A stretch of 64,000 bases of DNA from contig NZ_JAUSRB010000001.1 of NCBI RefSeq assembly GCF_030811595.1, positions 930,001 through 994,000 of the forward strand, in the 5' to 3' direction. Position numbers and translations under genes: made by a program. The stretch's first letter is position 1; every line of letters begins with the position of its first letter. The stretch is from Streptosporangium brasiliense. GTDB taxonomy: Bacteria > Actinomycetota > Actinomycetes > Streptosporangiales > Streptosporangiaceae. Of this stretch, positions 39,851 through 48,708 are shown piece after piece. The notes below the pieces were generated by a model. That model saw nothing but the letters and a program-made list of their open reading frames with translations. It had not been told where the DNA came from and did no database searches.

Positions 39851-40417
39851 ATGTTCCGGCCGGACCCGGCCCGTCCCGAGCGCCGGTGAATAACCTTTAT
39901 AGGGCGGACGGCATACGCCTATCGGGCAAGTCGCTCATCGTAAACATAACGGCATTTGTAATGTGTTAATAGTGCACCGGATGTTCTTAGGCCCGATACC
40001 GCTCAATTAGGCGATCGGGCCGCCGGGTGGGCCGGATATCGGGGGGATGACCGGCCGATCCGGATCCCTCGGGCCGGGCCGGGCCGGGCGCTCGCGCCGG
40101 GCGGGGCGGGTGCGGTGAGGCGGGCGGCCACGCCGGGTGGAGCCCTTGATCGCCGGTGAATTCAACCATCTGGTAGGCGCGCCGTCCGAGCACTATCCTG
40201 CTCTTGTGTTCGGCCCCGGAATGTAGTTTTCTCACGCTATGTCGATGTTGGGGCGGCCGGCCGACGCGCCGTGGGGGTCGAGCCGCGCCCTGTCCTGGCC
40301 GGGGAGGCCCGCCAGGGAGGCACCGGCCCGTTTCCTGACCGCAGGAAGAAGGGAAAAATGCAGAAAAGTCCTTCTTGTGCGGTCGAATCAGCCGGTCGGC
40401 GCCCGCGCCGGGGAGCG
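39820..40417. other. 598-bp region without a gene
   Basis: Between pucR and its broken copy I find no convincing gene. Bases 39885-39990 are unusually AT-rich for this genome and could hold promoters. A weak stem pairs GCCCGAT (39991-39997) with ATCGGGC (40014-40020). A minus-strand frame of 82 codons (39987-40235) and plus-strand frames after 40239 are low-complexity and lack domain features. The region may be debris left by the duplication that created the pucR fragment. Confidence 0.6.
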
Positions 40418-40712
40418 GTGACCGGCGACGAGGTCTGCATGCACGCGCTGTCGCCGGTCACCGTCCCCGGCGACGTGCGGCGGTCGTCCGCGGTGAGGAT
40501 GCTGGGGTCGTTGCCCGACGATGACCGCCGCACCGTTCCGAGCCGGTGCGGACGCTTGAGGCGTTCTTCGACTGCGTGGGTTTCCGGAACGCCCGCACGT
40601 CCATGTCAACACGGTCCGCTACCGCGCACGCCGGATGGAGAAGCTCACCAACCGGGATCCGTCCGCGACGGCCGACCGGGCGGACCTGTCCGTCGCCCTA
40701 CGGGCGAGCTGA
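40418..40712 (+). pseudogene. decayed duplicate of the pucR 3' end
   Basis: This stretch aligns end to end with the last 310 or so bases of pucR. Shared blocks include CACCGTCCCCGGCGACGTGC, GACTGCGTGGG and GTCAACACGGTCCGCTACCG. In three reading frames it encodes TVPGDVRRS, then RTLEAFFDCVGF, then HVHVNTVRYRARRMEKLTNRD, cited by its ends, through to VALRAS and a TGA at 40710-40712. At least two frameshifts and a small deletion between the second and third blocks break it. No start codon or N-terminal PucR part is present, so it is a non-functional partial duplication. Confidence 0.88.
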
Positions 40713-40720
40713 CCCTCCGG

Positions 40721-40894
40721 TCAGTCCGGGTGGTTCCAGCCCAGGCCCTGCAGGATGTTCAACTCGGAAGAATACTCAGAGGTGGACCCTGAGGGGGCAG
40801 ACGAATCAGCGCTTGCGGTCGTAACATTGCCGGTGACGGCAAAGGCGGCCGTAAATAGCATGGCGAGGGCGGACAAGGCGAGACGTCGGCGCAC
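40721..40894 (-). CDS. small secreted peptide precursor
   Basis: A 57-codon gene with GTG start and an excellent ribosome site (AGGAG, about eight bases upstream). Residues 1-29 form a Sec signal peptide: VRRRLALSALAM, a hydrophobic core LFTAAFAVTG, and a cleavage site after ASA. The predicted mature product of about 28 residues starts DSSAPSG and ends SSELNILQGLGWNHPD. Codon choice is less GC-biased than in neighbouring genes (CTA, TTT, AAT, GTT). It diverges from an XRE-TPR regulator gene with only 55 bp between starts. By analogy with peptide-sensing regulator pairs, it could be the precursor of an extracellular signal; this is inference. Nothing similar is known to me. Confidence 0.75.
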   Translation of the reverse strand: MRRRLALSALAMLFTAAFAVTGNVTTASADSSAPSGSTSEYSSELNILQGLGWNHPD

Positions 40895-40949
40895 GGGGAG
40901 ACTCCTGTCGTAGGTTCTGCTGCTCGAATGACATCTTTCAAGGGGTAAC

Positions 40950-42242
40950 GTGACTGGTCAAGACTTGGTCGGGCAGCGCATCAAGACCGTCCGCCGGCAA
41001 CGGGGCCTTTCCCAGGCGCAGCTGGCTCATCCAGAACTGTCGGACAGCTATGTGTCCCTCATCGAGAGCGGCAAGCGCACTCCGACCCTCGCGGTGCTGG
41101 AGCTCCTGGCCGAAAAGCTCGACTGCTCCCTCACGTATCTGATCAACGGTGTGACGGCCGAGCAGATGCAGGAGATCGAGCTCGCGCTGAACTACGCGCA
41201 GCTGGCCATGGACAACGGCGAGGTCGTCGAGGCGCGCGCCCGCTACGCCGAGATCCTCGCCGACAACGGCCTGGCGGGCCTGCCCCAGCTCAGGCAGGAC
41301 GCCGAATACGGCCTGGCGCTGGCGACCGAGGCCTGCGGCGACCTGGAGGAGGCGATCGTCCTGCTCAACAGGTTGCGCCGCAACGACGCCACGGCGATGG
41401 CCCCCGAGCGTCACGTCGCGGTCGCCGTCGCGCTCTCGCGGTGCTACCGCGAGCAGGGCGACCTGGCCCAGGCGGTGCACATCCCCGAGCAGATCCTCGG
41501 CGGAGCGGTCCGGCCCGCCTGGACCGACGACCTGATGAGGCTGGGCGCCCAGCTCCTCGCGGCCTACGTCGAGCGCGGCGACCTGCTGCGGGCCCGCCAG
41601 TTCTCGGCGGAGGTGCTCGCCGCCGCCGACCTTCTCGGCTCGCCGCAGTCGCTCACCCTGGCCCACTGGGGCGCCGCGATCGTCGCGGTGGAGACCGGCC
41701 ACGCCGACGAGGCCGTCACCCACGTCGAGCGGGCCATCGCCATCCAGTCCGAGTACGGCGACCCCCGCCGGCTGGCCCGCCTGCGCGGTGACTACGCCCA
41801 GGTGCTGCTGACCGTGCGGCCCATGGAGGCGCAGGCCTGGCGTGAGGTGCTGCTCAAGGTGGAGAGCGAGCTGATCGAGTCCTCCGCCAGCCCGATGGAC
41901 AAGATGCGCTGCGCGATGAACCTCGCCCGGGTGGAGCTGCTGCTCTCCCGGCCCGAGCGCGCGGGCGAGCACATGCGCGCCGTCTGCGACCTGCTTGACG
42001 GCATGCCGCAGGTGCTGCAGGCCGAGGCCCGGCTGCTGCACGGCGAGACCCTCGCCGAGCTGGGCCGGCAGGACATGGCCGTGCAGGAGCTGCTGGCCGG
42101 GGCGGAGTGCCTGGACCAGTCGCCGACCACCCGCTACACGGCCCACGCGTGGCTGACCGTCGCGCGGGTCCTGGAGCGCGTCGACGAGCCGGCCCGCAGT
42201 GTCGACGCCTACCAGCGGGCGCTGGCCTGCGTGGGCCTCTAG
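40950..42242 (+). CDS. XRE regulator with TPR domain (RRNPP-like architecture)
   Basis: This 430-residue protein has an XRE helix-turn-helix at about residues 7-66 (GQRIKTVRRQRGLSQAQLAH, then DSYVSLIESGKRTPTLAVLE), followed by a wholly alpha-helical region of TPR-like repeats to the end (for example ALNYAQLAMDNGEVVEARAR and AHWGAAIVAVETGHADEAVT). That layout matches cytoplasmic receptors of re-imported signalling peptides (PlcR, Rgg, NprR, PrgX) as well as many actinomycete orphan regulators. GTG with AAGGGG just upstream. A secreted peptide gene is divergent and shares the 55-bp promoter gap, making it the first candidate ligand or target. Confidence 0.9.
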   Translation: MTGQDLVGQRIKTVRRQRGLSQAQLAHPELSDSYVSLIESGKRTPTLAVLELLAEKLDCSLTYLINGVTAEQMQEIELALNYAQLAMDNGEVVEARARYAEILADNGLAGLPQLRQDAEYGLALATEACGDLEEAIVLLNRLRRNDATAMAPERHVAVAVALSRCYREQGDLAQAVHIPEQILGGAVRPAWTDDLMRLGAQLLAAYVERGDLLRARQFSAEVLAAADLLGSPQSLTLAHWGAAIVAVETGHADEAVTHVERAIAIQSEYGDPRRLARLRGDYAQVLLTVRPMEAQAWREVLLKVESELIESSASPMDKMRCAMNLARVELLLSRPERAGEHMRAVCDLLDGMPQVLQAEARLLHGETLAELGRQDMAVQELLAGAECLDQSPTTRYTAHAWLTVARVLERVDEPARSVDAYQRALACVGL

Positions 42243-42296
42243 ATCGGGACGGGGAGGTCAGGACCGCGTGGTGGCGTCGGTAGCCTTGAGACTGCC

Positions 42297-42938
42297 ATGA
42301 AGACTTCCCCTGTCGCGGTCGTTCTCGCGCTTCTCGCCGTCCTCGTCCTCGGCACGGCCTTCGCCTCACCCGCCCTCGCCCACGACACGCTCAAGAGCAG
42401 TGACCCTGCCAAGGGCGCCAAGGTCGAGAGCCTCAAGCAGGTGAAGCTGACGTTCAGCGCCTCGGTGCGCTTCCCGAACGTCGTCGTGCACACCGCCGAC
42501 AACGTCGCCCATCAGGACGGCAAGCCCGTCGTCGACGGCGCGGTGGTGACCCAGGCGCTCAAGGAGGACCTGCCGCCCGGCAAATACGTCATCGCCTACC
42601 GGGTGGTCTCCTCCGACGGTCACCCGATCGAGGGGGAGATCCCCTTCACCCTCGTCGGTTCCCCGTCGGCGACCCCGTCCGAGACGGTCTCCGAGTCCCC
42701 GGCACCGGCCGAGAGCGCGACCGCGGCGCCGGCCGAGAGCGCGACCCCGGCGCCCGCCGCGACCGGGGTCACGGCCGGGCCGGCCACCGCCGCGCTCAGC
42801 CCGGCCCCCGCGGCCCAGACGCAGGACGCGCCCGAGGACTCCGGCGGCGTGCCCGGCTGGATGTGGCTCATCGTGGGCGGCGTGACCGGCGTCGGCATCG
42901 GTCTGTTCTTCAGCATGCGCAACAAGAAGCAGCCGTGA
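42297..42938 (+). CDS. copC: CopC domain copper-binding protein
   Basis: This 213-residue protein has a signal peptide (1-28), with cleavage leaving His as the first residue (ALA|HDTLKSSDP). It then has the CopC beta-barrel with the second copper His in RVVSSDGHPIEGEIPF, a Pro/Ala/Glu-rich linker, and a membrane helix at about 183-204 with a basic tail. Mature His1 plus the internal His and Asp form the Cu(II) site known for CopC. It is anchored outside the membrane and probably hands copper to the adjoining CopD-type transporter, whose start overlaps the stop of this gene (GTGA). Confidence 0.92.
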   Translation: MKTSPVAVVLALLAVLVLGTAFASPALAHDTLKSSDPAKGAKVESLKQVKLTFSASVRFPNVVVHTADNVAHQDGKPVVDGAVVTQALKEDLPPGKYVIAYRVVSSDGHPIEGEIPFTLVGSPSATPSETVSESPAPAESATAAPAESATPAPAATGVTAGPATAALSPAPAAQTQDAPEDSGGVPGWMWLIVGGVTGVGIGLFFSMRNKKQP

Positions 42939-44968
42939 GCAGGCAGGAGCGGGCCGCCCAGGCCGAGGGGGCGGGGACCGGCCGGACGGCGAGGCTCGCC
43001 CTGGCGGGCGTGGCCGCGGCAGTGGTCGGGCTGGTGATCGCCATGATCGCCGGAGGCGCCGCGACCCCGCGCATCATCCCCGGACTGCCCGACCAGGGTG
43101 CGCTCACCCGCTGGGGGCTGCCCCTGGCCAAGCTGACGATGGACGCGGCGGGCGTGCTCACCGTGGGCGTGCTGCTGGCCGCGGCGGTCTTCCTCCCCAG
43201 CGACAAGGGGATGCTCGGCAGGTCCGCCCTCGTCTACGCCAAGGCCGCCTCGTGGCTGGCGCTCGTCTGGGCGGGCGCGGCGGCCGCGACGATGGTGTTC
43301 AGCCTGTCCGACGCGCTCGGCCTGCCCGTCGCCGACGTGCTCGGCGGCAACGAGCTGACCAGCTACGCCAGCCAGGTCTCCCAGGGCATCGCGCTCACCC
43401 TGGTGGTGCTGTTCGGGGTGGCGATCGCGCTGTTCGCCCGTGGGGCGATCACCGTCGGCGCGGCCGGCGGCCTGCTCGTCCTCGCCCTGGCCACCCTCCT
43501 GCCTCCGGCGCTGACCGGCCACTCCTCCTCCTCGCCCAACCACGACCTGGCGACCACCGGCGTCGCGGTGCACCTGATGGCCCTCGCGCTCTGGGTGGGC
43601 GGCCTGGCCGTGCTCTGCGCCCACGCGCTGCGGCGCCAGTCGCACCTGGAGGTCGCCGCCGCCCGGTTCTCCTCGATGGCGATGTGGTGCTTCATCGCCG
43701 TGGGACTGTCGGGCCTGTTCAGCGTGCTGGCCCGGCTCACCTCGCTCTCGGAGCTGTTCACCTCCGCCTACGGCCTGCTGCTGCTGGCCAAGACCGTCGC
43801 GTTCGCGGCGCTCGGCGCCATCGGCTGGTGGCACCGCAAGCGGACCCTGCCCGAGCTGGCCGCCGGCGGACCGGGCGTCTTCGTCCGCTTCGCCTCCTGC
43901 GAGGTCCTCGTCATGGCCGCGACCGTCGGGCTGGCCGTCGCGCTCTCCCGCACCGCCCCGCCCCCGGCGCTCCTGCCGGCCGACCGGGCCTTCGAACTGC
44001 TCGGCTACCCCATGCCGCCGGAGATCTCACTGGCCGGCCTGGCCTCGCTGTGGTGGCTCGACCTGTTCTCCGGCACCTTGATCGCCCTGCTCGGCGGGCT
44101 CTATCTCGCCGGGATCATACGGCTGGCCCGGCGCGGCGACTCCTGGTCCATGGGCCGCACCGCCGCGTGGTTCACCGGCCTGCTGATCCTGGTCATCGCC
44201 ACCCAGAGCGGCGTGGCCCGCTACGCCAAGGTGCTGTTCAGCGTCCACATGGCCGAGCACATGACGCTGTCCATGCTGGTGCCGATCTTCCTGGTGCTCG
44301 GCGCCCCCGTCACGCTGGCGCTGCGTGCGCTCAAACCCGCCGCCCGGCGGGGCGACCGGGGCCCGCGTGAGTGGCTGACCACCATCCTGCACAGCAGGTT
44401 CGTGAGCTTCGTCGCCCACCCGGCGATCGCCACCGCGATCTTCGTCGCCTCCACCTACGCGCTGTACTTCACCCCGCTGTTCGCCGCCGCGATGGAGGAG
44501 CACCTGGGCCACATCGCCATGACGGTGCACTTCCTGCTCAGCGGCTCCCTGTTCTTCTGGGTGATCATCGGTGTGGACCCGGCGCCCCACAAGCTGCCCC
44601 ACTACGCCAGGCTGATGCTGCTGTTCGTCACGATGCCCTTCCACGCGTTCTTCGGCATCGCGCTGATGAGCATGGGCACCGTCCTCGCCGCCGAGTGGTA
44701 CGACCAGCTCGGCCGCACCTGGGGCACCTCCGCGATCGCCGACCAGCAGACCGGCGGCGCCATCGCCTGGGGCTTCGGTGAGATCCCGACGCTGATCGTG
44801 CTGCTCGCGCTGGCCTTCCAGTGGTGGCAGGACGACGACCGCAAGGCCCGTCGCGCCGACCGCCGGGCCGACGCCGCCGCGGCCCGCACCGGCGGGAGCG
44901 GTGACGCGCAGCTCGACGCCTACAACGACTACCTGGCCGAGCTCAACAAGAGGGAGCGCGCCGAGTAA
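42935..44968 (+). CDS. CopD - CtaG (caa3 oxidase assembly) fusion membrane protein
   Basis: A 677-residue membrane protein with two modules. The first, to about residue 330, is a CopD-type copper transporter with the LMALALWVGGLAVLCAH helix. The second is a CtaG_caa3 module (about 360-620) with SVHMAEHMTLSMLVPIFLVLG, HLGHIAMTVHFLLSGSLFFW and MPFHAFFGIALMSMG, His- and Met-rich helices fit for copper. It likely imports copper and delivers it to cytochrome c oxidase. The GTG start overlaps the copC stop. The fusion is known in actinobacteria. The C-terminus is charged and cytoplasmic. Confidence 0.92.
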   Translation: MSRQERAAQAEGAGTGRTARLALAGVAAAVVGLVIAMIAGGAATPRIIPGLPDQGALTRWGLPLAKLTMDAAGVLTVGVLLAAAVFLPSDKGMLGRSALVYAKAASWLALVWAGAAAATMVFSLSDALGLPVADVLGGNELTSYASQVSQGIALTLVVLFGVAIALFARGAITVGAAGGLLVLALATLLPPALTGHSSSSPNHDLATTGVAVHLMALALWVGGLAVLCAHALRRQSHLEVAAARFSSMAMWCFIAVGLSGLFSVLARLTSLSELFTSAYGLLLLAKTVAFAALGAIGWWHRKRTLPELAAGGPGVFVRFASCEVLVMAATVGLAVALSRTAPPPALLPADRAFELLGYPMPPEISLAGLASLWWLDLFSGTLIALLGGLYLAGIIRLARRGDSWSMGRTAAWFTGLLILVIATQSGVARYAKVLFSVHMAEHMTLSMLVPIFLVLGAPVTLALRALKPAARRGDRGPREWLTTILHSRFVSFVAHPAIATAIFVASTYALYFTPLFAAAMEEHLGHIAMTVHFLLSGSLFFWVIIGVDPAPHKLPHYARLMLLFVTMPFHAFFGIALMSMGTVLAAEWYDQLGRTWGTSAIADQQTGGAIAWGFGEIPTLIVLLALAFQWWQDDDRKARRADRRADAAAARTGGSGDAQLDAYNDYLAELNKRERAE

Positions 44969-45153
44969 CCGGCCGGTTACTGCTGCCTATCCGCCGCCAC
45001 CGTTTCGGGTGCCTCCGGTAGCCTTGTAGGCGATCGGGGTCCGGGGAGCACGCGGTGGGTGCGGCGTCTGGTGGCCGCGCGCCACGCCCAGTGACACCTA
45101 TCGGCCGCACGCTCGGCGTGAGACCGGTGGCTGCGCATCAGGAAGGTCGAGCA

Positions 45154-45561
45154 GTGTCCGAGGAAGTGCGCATGCGTGGGGACCGGAGCCTGGCGCAGGC
45201 TCTTGAGGAGCATCTCGCCGAGTGGGCCGAGCGCACCGGGACCGTCGCGGAGATCTGGGCGCTGCCCGGTGACGACGTCGATCCCCGGACGGCCCGGGCC
45301 GTCATGGCCACGCTGGGCGAGGCGCTGTCCAACGTCGAGCGGCACAGCCGGGCCGGTGCGGTCTCCCTCGCCGTGACCCTGGGCCGCGGCGGCCTGCGCA
45401 TGACCGTGAGCGACGACGGCGTCGGCTTCTCCGGCCCCGCCGCCGGCCGGGGGATCGCGGTCATGCGGGCCGAGTTCGCCGGTCTCGGCGGCACGCTCAC
45501 CGTCAACGGCGTCGAGGGCGGCGGGACCACCGTCACCGGGGTGGTGCCCCGCAGGCGCTGA
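45154..45561 (+). CDS. orphan HATPase (histidine-kinase ATP-binding) domain protein
   Basis: This 135-residue protein is little more than a NarL-type kinase ATP-binding domain: ATLGEALSNVERHSRAGAVS (N-box), VSDDGVGFSG (G1) and GRGIAVMRAEFAGLGGTL (G2). There is no dimerisation or phospho-acceptor His domain, no sensor part and no neighbouring response regulator. It might be an anti-sigma-like kinase or a remnant. The GTG at 45154 with GGAAGG upstream is preferred; the frame is open to 45055, giving a possible 33-residue extension. It converges on map. Confidence 0.75.
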   Translation: MSEEVRMRGDRSLAQALEEHLAEWAERTGTVAEIWALPGDDVDPRTARAVMATLGEALSNVERHSRAGAVSLAVTLGRGGLRMTVSDDGVGFSGPAAGRGIAVMRAEFAGLGGTLTVNGVEGGGTTVTGVVPRRR

Positions 45562-45622
45562 CGGAGCGGCACCGCCATGGCGGGGGCGGGGCACAGCGTG
45601 CGGGAGGCTCCCGGCCGGGGCC

Positions 45623-46471
45623 TCAGGGGAGCGTCAGGATCTCCCGGCCGGTGTCGGTGACCAGGATGGTGTGCTCGAACTGGGCGGTCCGCCTGCGGTC
45701 CTTGGTCACGGCGGTCCAGCCGTCGGGCCAGATGTCGTAGTCGATGGTGCCGAGGGTCAGCATGGGCTCGATGGTGAACGTCATGCCGGGCTCCAGGGTG
45801 ACCGCCAGCGACGGGTCGTCGTAGTGCGGGACGATCAGGCCGGAGTGGAAGGTGGTGCCGATGCCGTGGCCGGTGAAGTCGCGGATCACGCCGTAGCCGA
45901 ACCGCTTGGCGTAGGCCTCGATGACGCGGCCGACCACGTTGAGCTGACGGCCGGGCGCGACGGCCCTGATCGCGCGGTCGGTGGCCTCGCGGGTGCGCTC
46001 GACCAGCAGGCGTGACTCCTCGTCCACGTCGCCGACCAGGAAGGTGGCGTCGGTGTCGCCGTGCACGCCGCCGATGAAGGCGGTGATGTCCACGTTGACG
46101 ATGTCGCCGTCGCGCAGCACCGTGTCGTCCGGGATGCCGTGGCAGATCACCTCGTTGATCGAGGTGCACAGCGACTTGGGATAGCCCCGGTAGCCGAGCG
46201 TGCTGGGGTAGGCGCCGTGGTCGCAGAGGAACTCGTGGCCGATCCGGTCGAGCTCGTCGGTGGTGACGCCGGGCGCCACGTGCCTGCCGACCTCCTCGAG
46301 CGCCTGGCCGGCCAGTTTGCCCGCGATCCGCATCCGCTCGATGATCTCGGGTGTCTTGACATCGGACTCGCCGGTCTTCGGGGATTTCTTCCCGACATAC
46401 TCCGGCCGCTCGATGCCGGCGGGGACCTTGCGGATGGGCGAGATCCGCCCGGGCTGGAGCAGTGTCGTCAT
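45623..46471 (-). CDS. map: type I methionine aminopeptidase
   Basis: A 282-residue pita-bread metallopeptidase that removes the initiator Met from nascent proteins. The substrate His is in [10 protein letters not shown] and the five metal ligands are in [10 protein letters not shown] (Asp), GDTDATF (Asp), [11 protein letters not shown] (His), FTIEPML (Glu) and AQFEHTI (Glu). An N-terminal extension of about 30 residues ([20 protein letters not shown]) is the PxxPxP-like type seen in actinobacterial MetAP1c. ATG at 46471. It is probably monocistronic and housekeeping. Confidence 0.95.
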   Translation of the reverse strand: MTTLLQPGRISPIRKVPAGIERPEYVGKKSPKTGESDVKTPEIIERMRIAGKLAGQALEEVGRHVAPGVTTDELDRIGHEFLCDHGAYPSTLGYRGYPKSLCTSINEVICHGIPDDTVLRDGDIVNVDITAFIGGVHGDTDATFLVGDVDEESRLLVERTREATDRAIRAVAPGRQLNVVGRVIEAYAKRFGYGVIRDFTGHGIGTTFHSGLIVPHYDDPSLAVTLEPGMTFTIEPMLTLGTIDYDIWPDGWTAVTKDRRRTAQFEHTILVTDTGREILTLP

Positions 46472-46516
46472 GGTCCCCCAGTCTAGTTGTGCTTCCCAGT
46501 GGGCAGTATTGCCGTC

Positions 46517-46702
46517 ATGAGCGATCAGTGGTGGTTCTGCCTGAAGCACATGGCGGTCGAACCCGACGAGGGGTGCCCCAACAAGGACCGGCTCGGCCCC
46601 TACGAGACCCGGGAGGCCGCGGCCAACGCGCTGAAGACCGCGGCCGAGCGCAACGAGGCGTGGCGGGAGGAGGACAAGACCTGGGAGGGGGAGGACAGCT
46701 AG
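46517..46702 (+). CDS. small conserved actinobacterial protein
   Basis: This 61-residue acidic protein begins [20 protein letters not shown] and continues with [28 protein letters not shown], cited by its ends. The WWFCLKH start and the GPY-T-x-x-A-A helix look like a small SPOR/DUF-like fold found beside map in actinobacteria; its function is not known to me. ATG at 46517 is chosen over a start ten codons earlier. It diverges from map with a 45-bp gap. Confidence 0.75.
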   Translation: MSDQWWFCLKHMAVEPDEGCPNKDRLGPYETREAAANALKTAAERNEAWREEDKTWEGEDS

Positions 46703-46737
46703 CGGACGGCCGCGGGCGCCGCCCGGGACCGGCGTGG

Positions 46738-47397
46738 CTAGCCGTTCACGACCGCGTAGGCGCGGACCGGGAAGGTGCCCATGCCCACCACCATCGGCGG
46801 GACGGCGTGGAAGCGGAAGCCGGTTTCGGGGAGCGCGCCCAGGCCGGTCATGTGCTCCACGATCGGGATGCCCGCGCCGAGCAGGAGCGTGTGCGCGGGG
46901 CGTTCGCCGCGCGGCGGGGTGTCGTCGATGTTCAGCGTGTCGATCCCGACGAGTGCCGCGCCCTGGGCCACGAGCCACTCGGCCGCCGCGGGTTCGAGGT
47001 AGGGATGGCCGTGGAAGTAGTCCTCGGTGCCGAAGTGCCGGTCCCAGCCGGTCTGGACGAGCACGGCCTTCCCCCGCACGTCGTGTCCGGCGAACCGGTC
47101 CGGCCCCACCGAGCGCAGGCCCTCGGCCCGCACGACCACTCCCGGCAGGTCGGCGATCGCCTCCAGCGGCACCCCGGACAGGTCGGCGCCGTCGGGGTAG
47201 CGGTGGTACGGGGTGTCCAGGTAGGTGCCGGTGTTGGCGACCAGCTCGATGCTGCCGATGTGGAACTCGGTGCCGGGCGCGTAGACCTCGCGCGAGGCCT
47301 CTCTGGTCAGGTGCGCGCCGAGCCGCGGTCCGGGGACGCCCGGATAGGTGCGCATGCCCTCGGTGATGGGGTGGCTCAGTTCTACCAGCCGGGTCAT
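46738..47397 (-). CDS. cyclase family protein (kynurenine formamidase-like fold)
   Basis: This 219-residue member of the cyclase/KynB family has [18 protein letters not shown] at about 7-24 and a long central sheet. The metal signature HxGTHxDxPxH is present as [11 protein letters not shown], with the first and second His replaced by Asn and Tyr. Asp and the last His remain, so metal binding is altered and the activity is uncertain. Relatives hydrolyse amides or cyclic compounds. The start overlaps the small membrane-protein gene (ATGA), so the two are co-translated. Confidence 0.85.
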   Translation of the reverse strand: MTRLVELSHPITEGMRTYPGVPGPRLGAHLTREASREVYAPGTEFHIGSIELVANTGTYLDTPYHRYPDGADLSGVPLEAIADLPGVVVRAEGLRSVGPDRFAGHDVRGKAVLVQTGWDRHFGTEDYFHGHPYLEPAAAEWLVAQGAALVGIDTLNIDDTPPRGERPAHTLLLGAGIPIVEHMTGLGALPETGFRFHAVPPMVVGMGTFPVRAYAVVNG

Positions 47398-47663
47398 GGG
47401 GTGTTCACCGTCTTCTTCCTGGGTCTGGTCCTGGCCATCCGGGTGACGGCCGCCAGGCCGATCACCCCCCAGACGACGTTGAGGATCGCCGAGGGCCAGG
47501 CCGAGTGGTAGGCCGTATTGATCATCAGGGCGACCGCCCCGACGAGGTTGATCGTCTGGTACGGCATGCCGTCCCCGGCCATCCGGGAGGCGGACACCAT
47601 GGCGTAGCCGTACAGCATGAGACCGGCGCCGATCCAGCCGAGCACGTTGACAAAGACGGACAT
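47394..47663 (-). CDS. CBU_0592-family small membrane protein
   Basis: This 89-residue protein has three membrane helices ([48 protein letters not shown]). The pattern [12 protein letters not shown] is typical of the family I recall as CBU_0592. The function is unknown. It is the first gene of a two-gene unit with the cyclase and diverges from a LysR gene 103 bp away, which probably controls it. Confidence 0.8.
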   Translation of the reverse strand: MSVFVNVLGWIGAGLMLYGYAMVSASRMAGDGMPYQTINLVGAVALMINTAYHSAWPSAILNVVWGVIGLAAVTRMARTRPRKKTVNTP

Positions 47664-47766
47664 CGAATTACATGCCGTCAGAAAAGGGGTGCATGCCGCA
47701 ATGATCCCCGGCTGCCTCTCTGAAGGGCAAGTTAAGCCTCCTTAATATCCGCGTAAGCTCAGCTAT

Positions 47767-48708
47767 ATGGACATCGACCCCCGGCGGCTCCGGATACTCC
47801 ATGAGGTCGCACGTCGCGGCGGCGTCATGCGGGCGGCCGAGGCGCTGCACCTGACCGCCTCGGCGGTCTCCCAGCAGCTCGCGCTCCTGGAGCGGGAGGT
47901 CGGGCTGGCGCTCCTGGACCGGTCGCAGCGCAGGATCACGCTCACTCCGGCCGGGCGGGTCCTCGCCGGATACGCCGAGCGGGTCGAGGAGGAGCTGGCC
48001 GAGGCGAAGCGGGAGCTGACCCGTTTCGCCGAGCTGCTGGCCGGGCCGGTGTCGATAGCGGCCTTCCCGACGGTCATCAAGCACCTGCTGGTGCCCGCCC
48101 TGGGCACGCTGGCCGAGCGCCACCCGCAGATCAGGCCCCGCATCCGCGAGCTGTACGGCCCGCCGGCCCTGGAGGAGCTCCGCCTGGGCGGCATCGATCT
48201 GGCCATCACCGAGCAGGACGCCGACAAGCCCGCCCCGGCACGTTCCTCGATCGTCTCCCACCGCCTCTACGTGGACGAATACCGCATCGTGGTGCCGCCG
48301 GGCTGGACGGAGATCCCGCGTGACGTCGCGGAACTGGCCGGTGTGCCCTGGGTGGCGGGACCGCCGGACCAGGCGTGCGGGCACGCGCTGGAGCGGCTGG
48401 CCGCCCTGCACGGCTTCACCCCGCACCGGGCTCACGTGATCGAGGAGTTCCCGCCCACCCTCGCCCTGGTGGCGGCGGGGCACGGGGTGGCGATCGTGCC
48501 GTCGCTGGCCCTGCTGGAGGTCCCGGCGGGCGAGGTCGTGGTCACCGACATCACCGGCGTCGGCGCCCGCCGCCTGAACGCCGTCACCCGCGTCAGCCGT
48601 ACCCGGTCGGGGGAGCCCGGCCCGGTGCAGGCCGTGGTCGTCGCCGCGCTCAGGGAGGCCGCCGAGGGGCTGCCCGCACGGCTCGGCGAGCGCTACGGCG
48701 CCCGCTGA
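47767..48708 (+). CDS. LysR family transcriptional regulator
   Basis: This 313-residue protein has an N-terminal LysR helix-turn-helix (RLRILHEVARRGGVMRAAEA, then LHLTASAVSQQLALLEREVG) followed by a substrate-binding domain of two Rossmann-like lobes (VSIAAFPTVIKHLLVPALG, then IEEFPPTLALVAAGHGVAIV). It likely regulates the divergent CBU_0592-cyclase pair. Inducer unknown. Its stop lies in the first of three 32-bp tandem copies. Confidence 0.92.
   Translation: MDIDPRRLRILHEVARRGGVMRAAEALHLTASAVSQQLALLEREVGLALLDRSQRRITLTPAGRVLAGYAERVEEELAEAKRELTRFAELLAGPVSIAAFPTVIKHLLVPALGTLAERHPQIRPRIRELYGPPALEELRLGGIDLAITEQDADKPAPARSSIVSHRLYVDEYRIVVPPGWTEIPRDVAELAGVPWVAGPPDQACGHALERLAALHGFTPHRAHVIEEFPPTLALVAAGHGVAIVPSLALLEVPAGEVVVTDITGVGARRLNAVTRVSRTRSGEPGPVQAVVVAALREAAEGLPARLGERYGAR

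Noticed and set aside
39987..40235. 82-codon minus-strand frame
   Set aside because: The Pro/Arg-rich second half looks random, there is no good ribosome site, and no family feature was seen.
40239..40421. 60-codon plus-strand frame before the pucR fragment
   Set aside because: Composition is uninformative and it runs into the pseudogene in a different frame from the pucR similarity.
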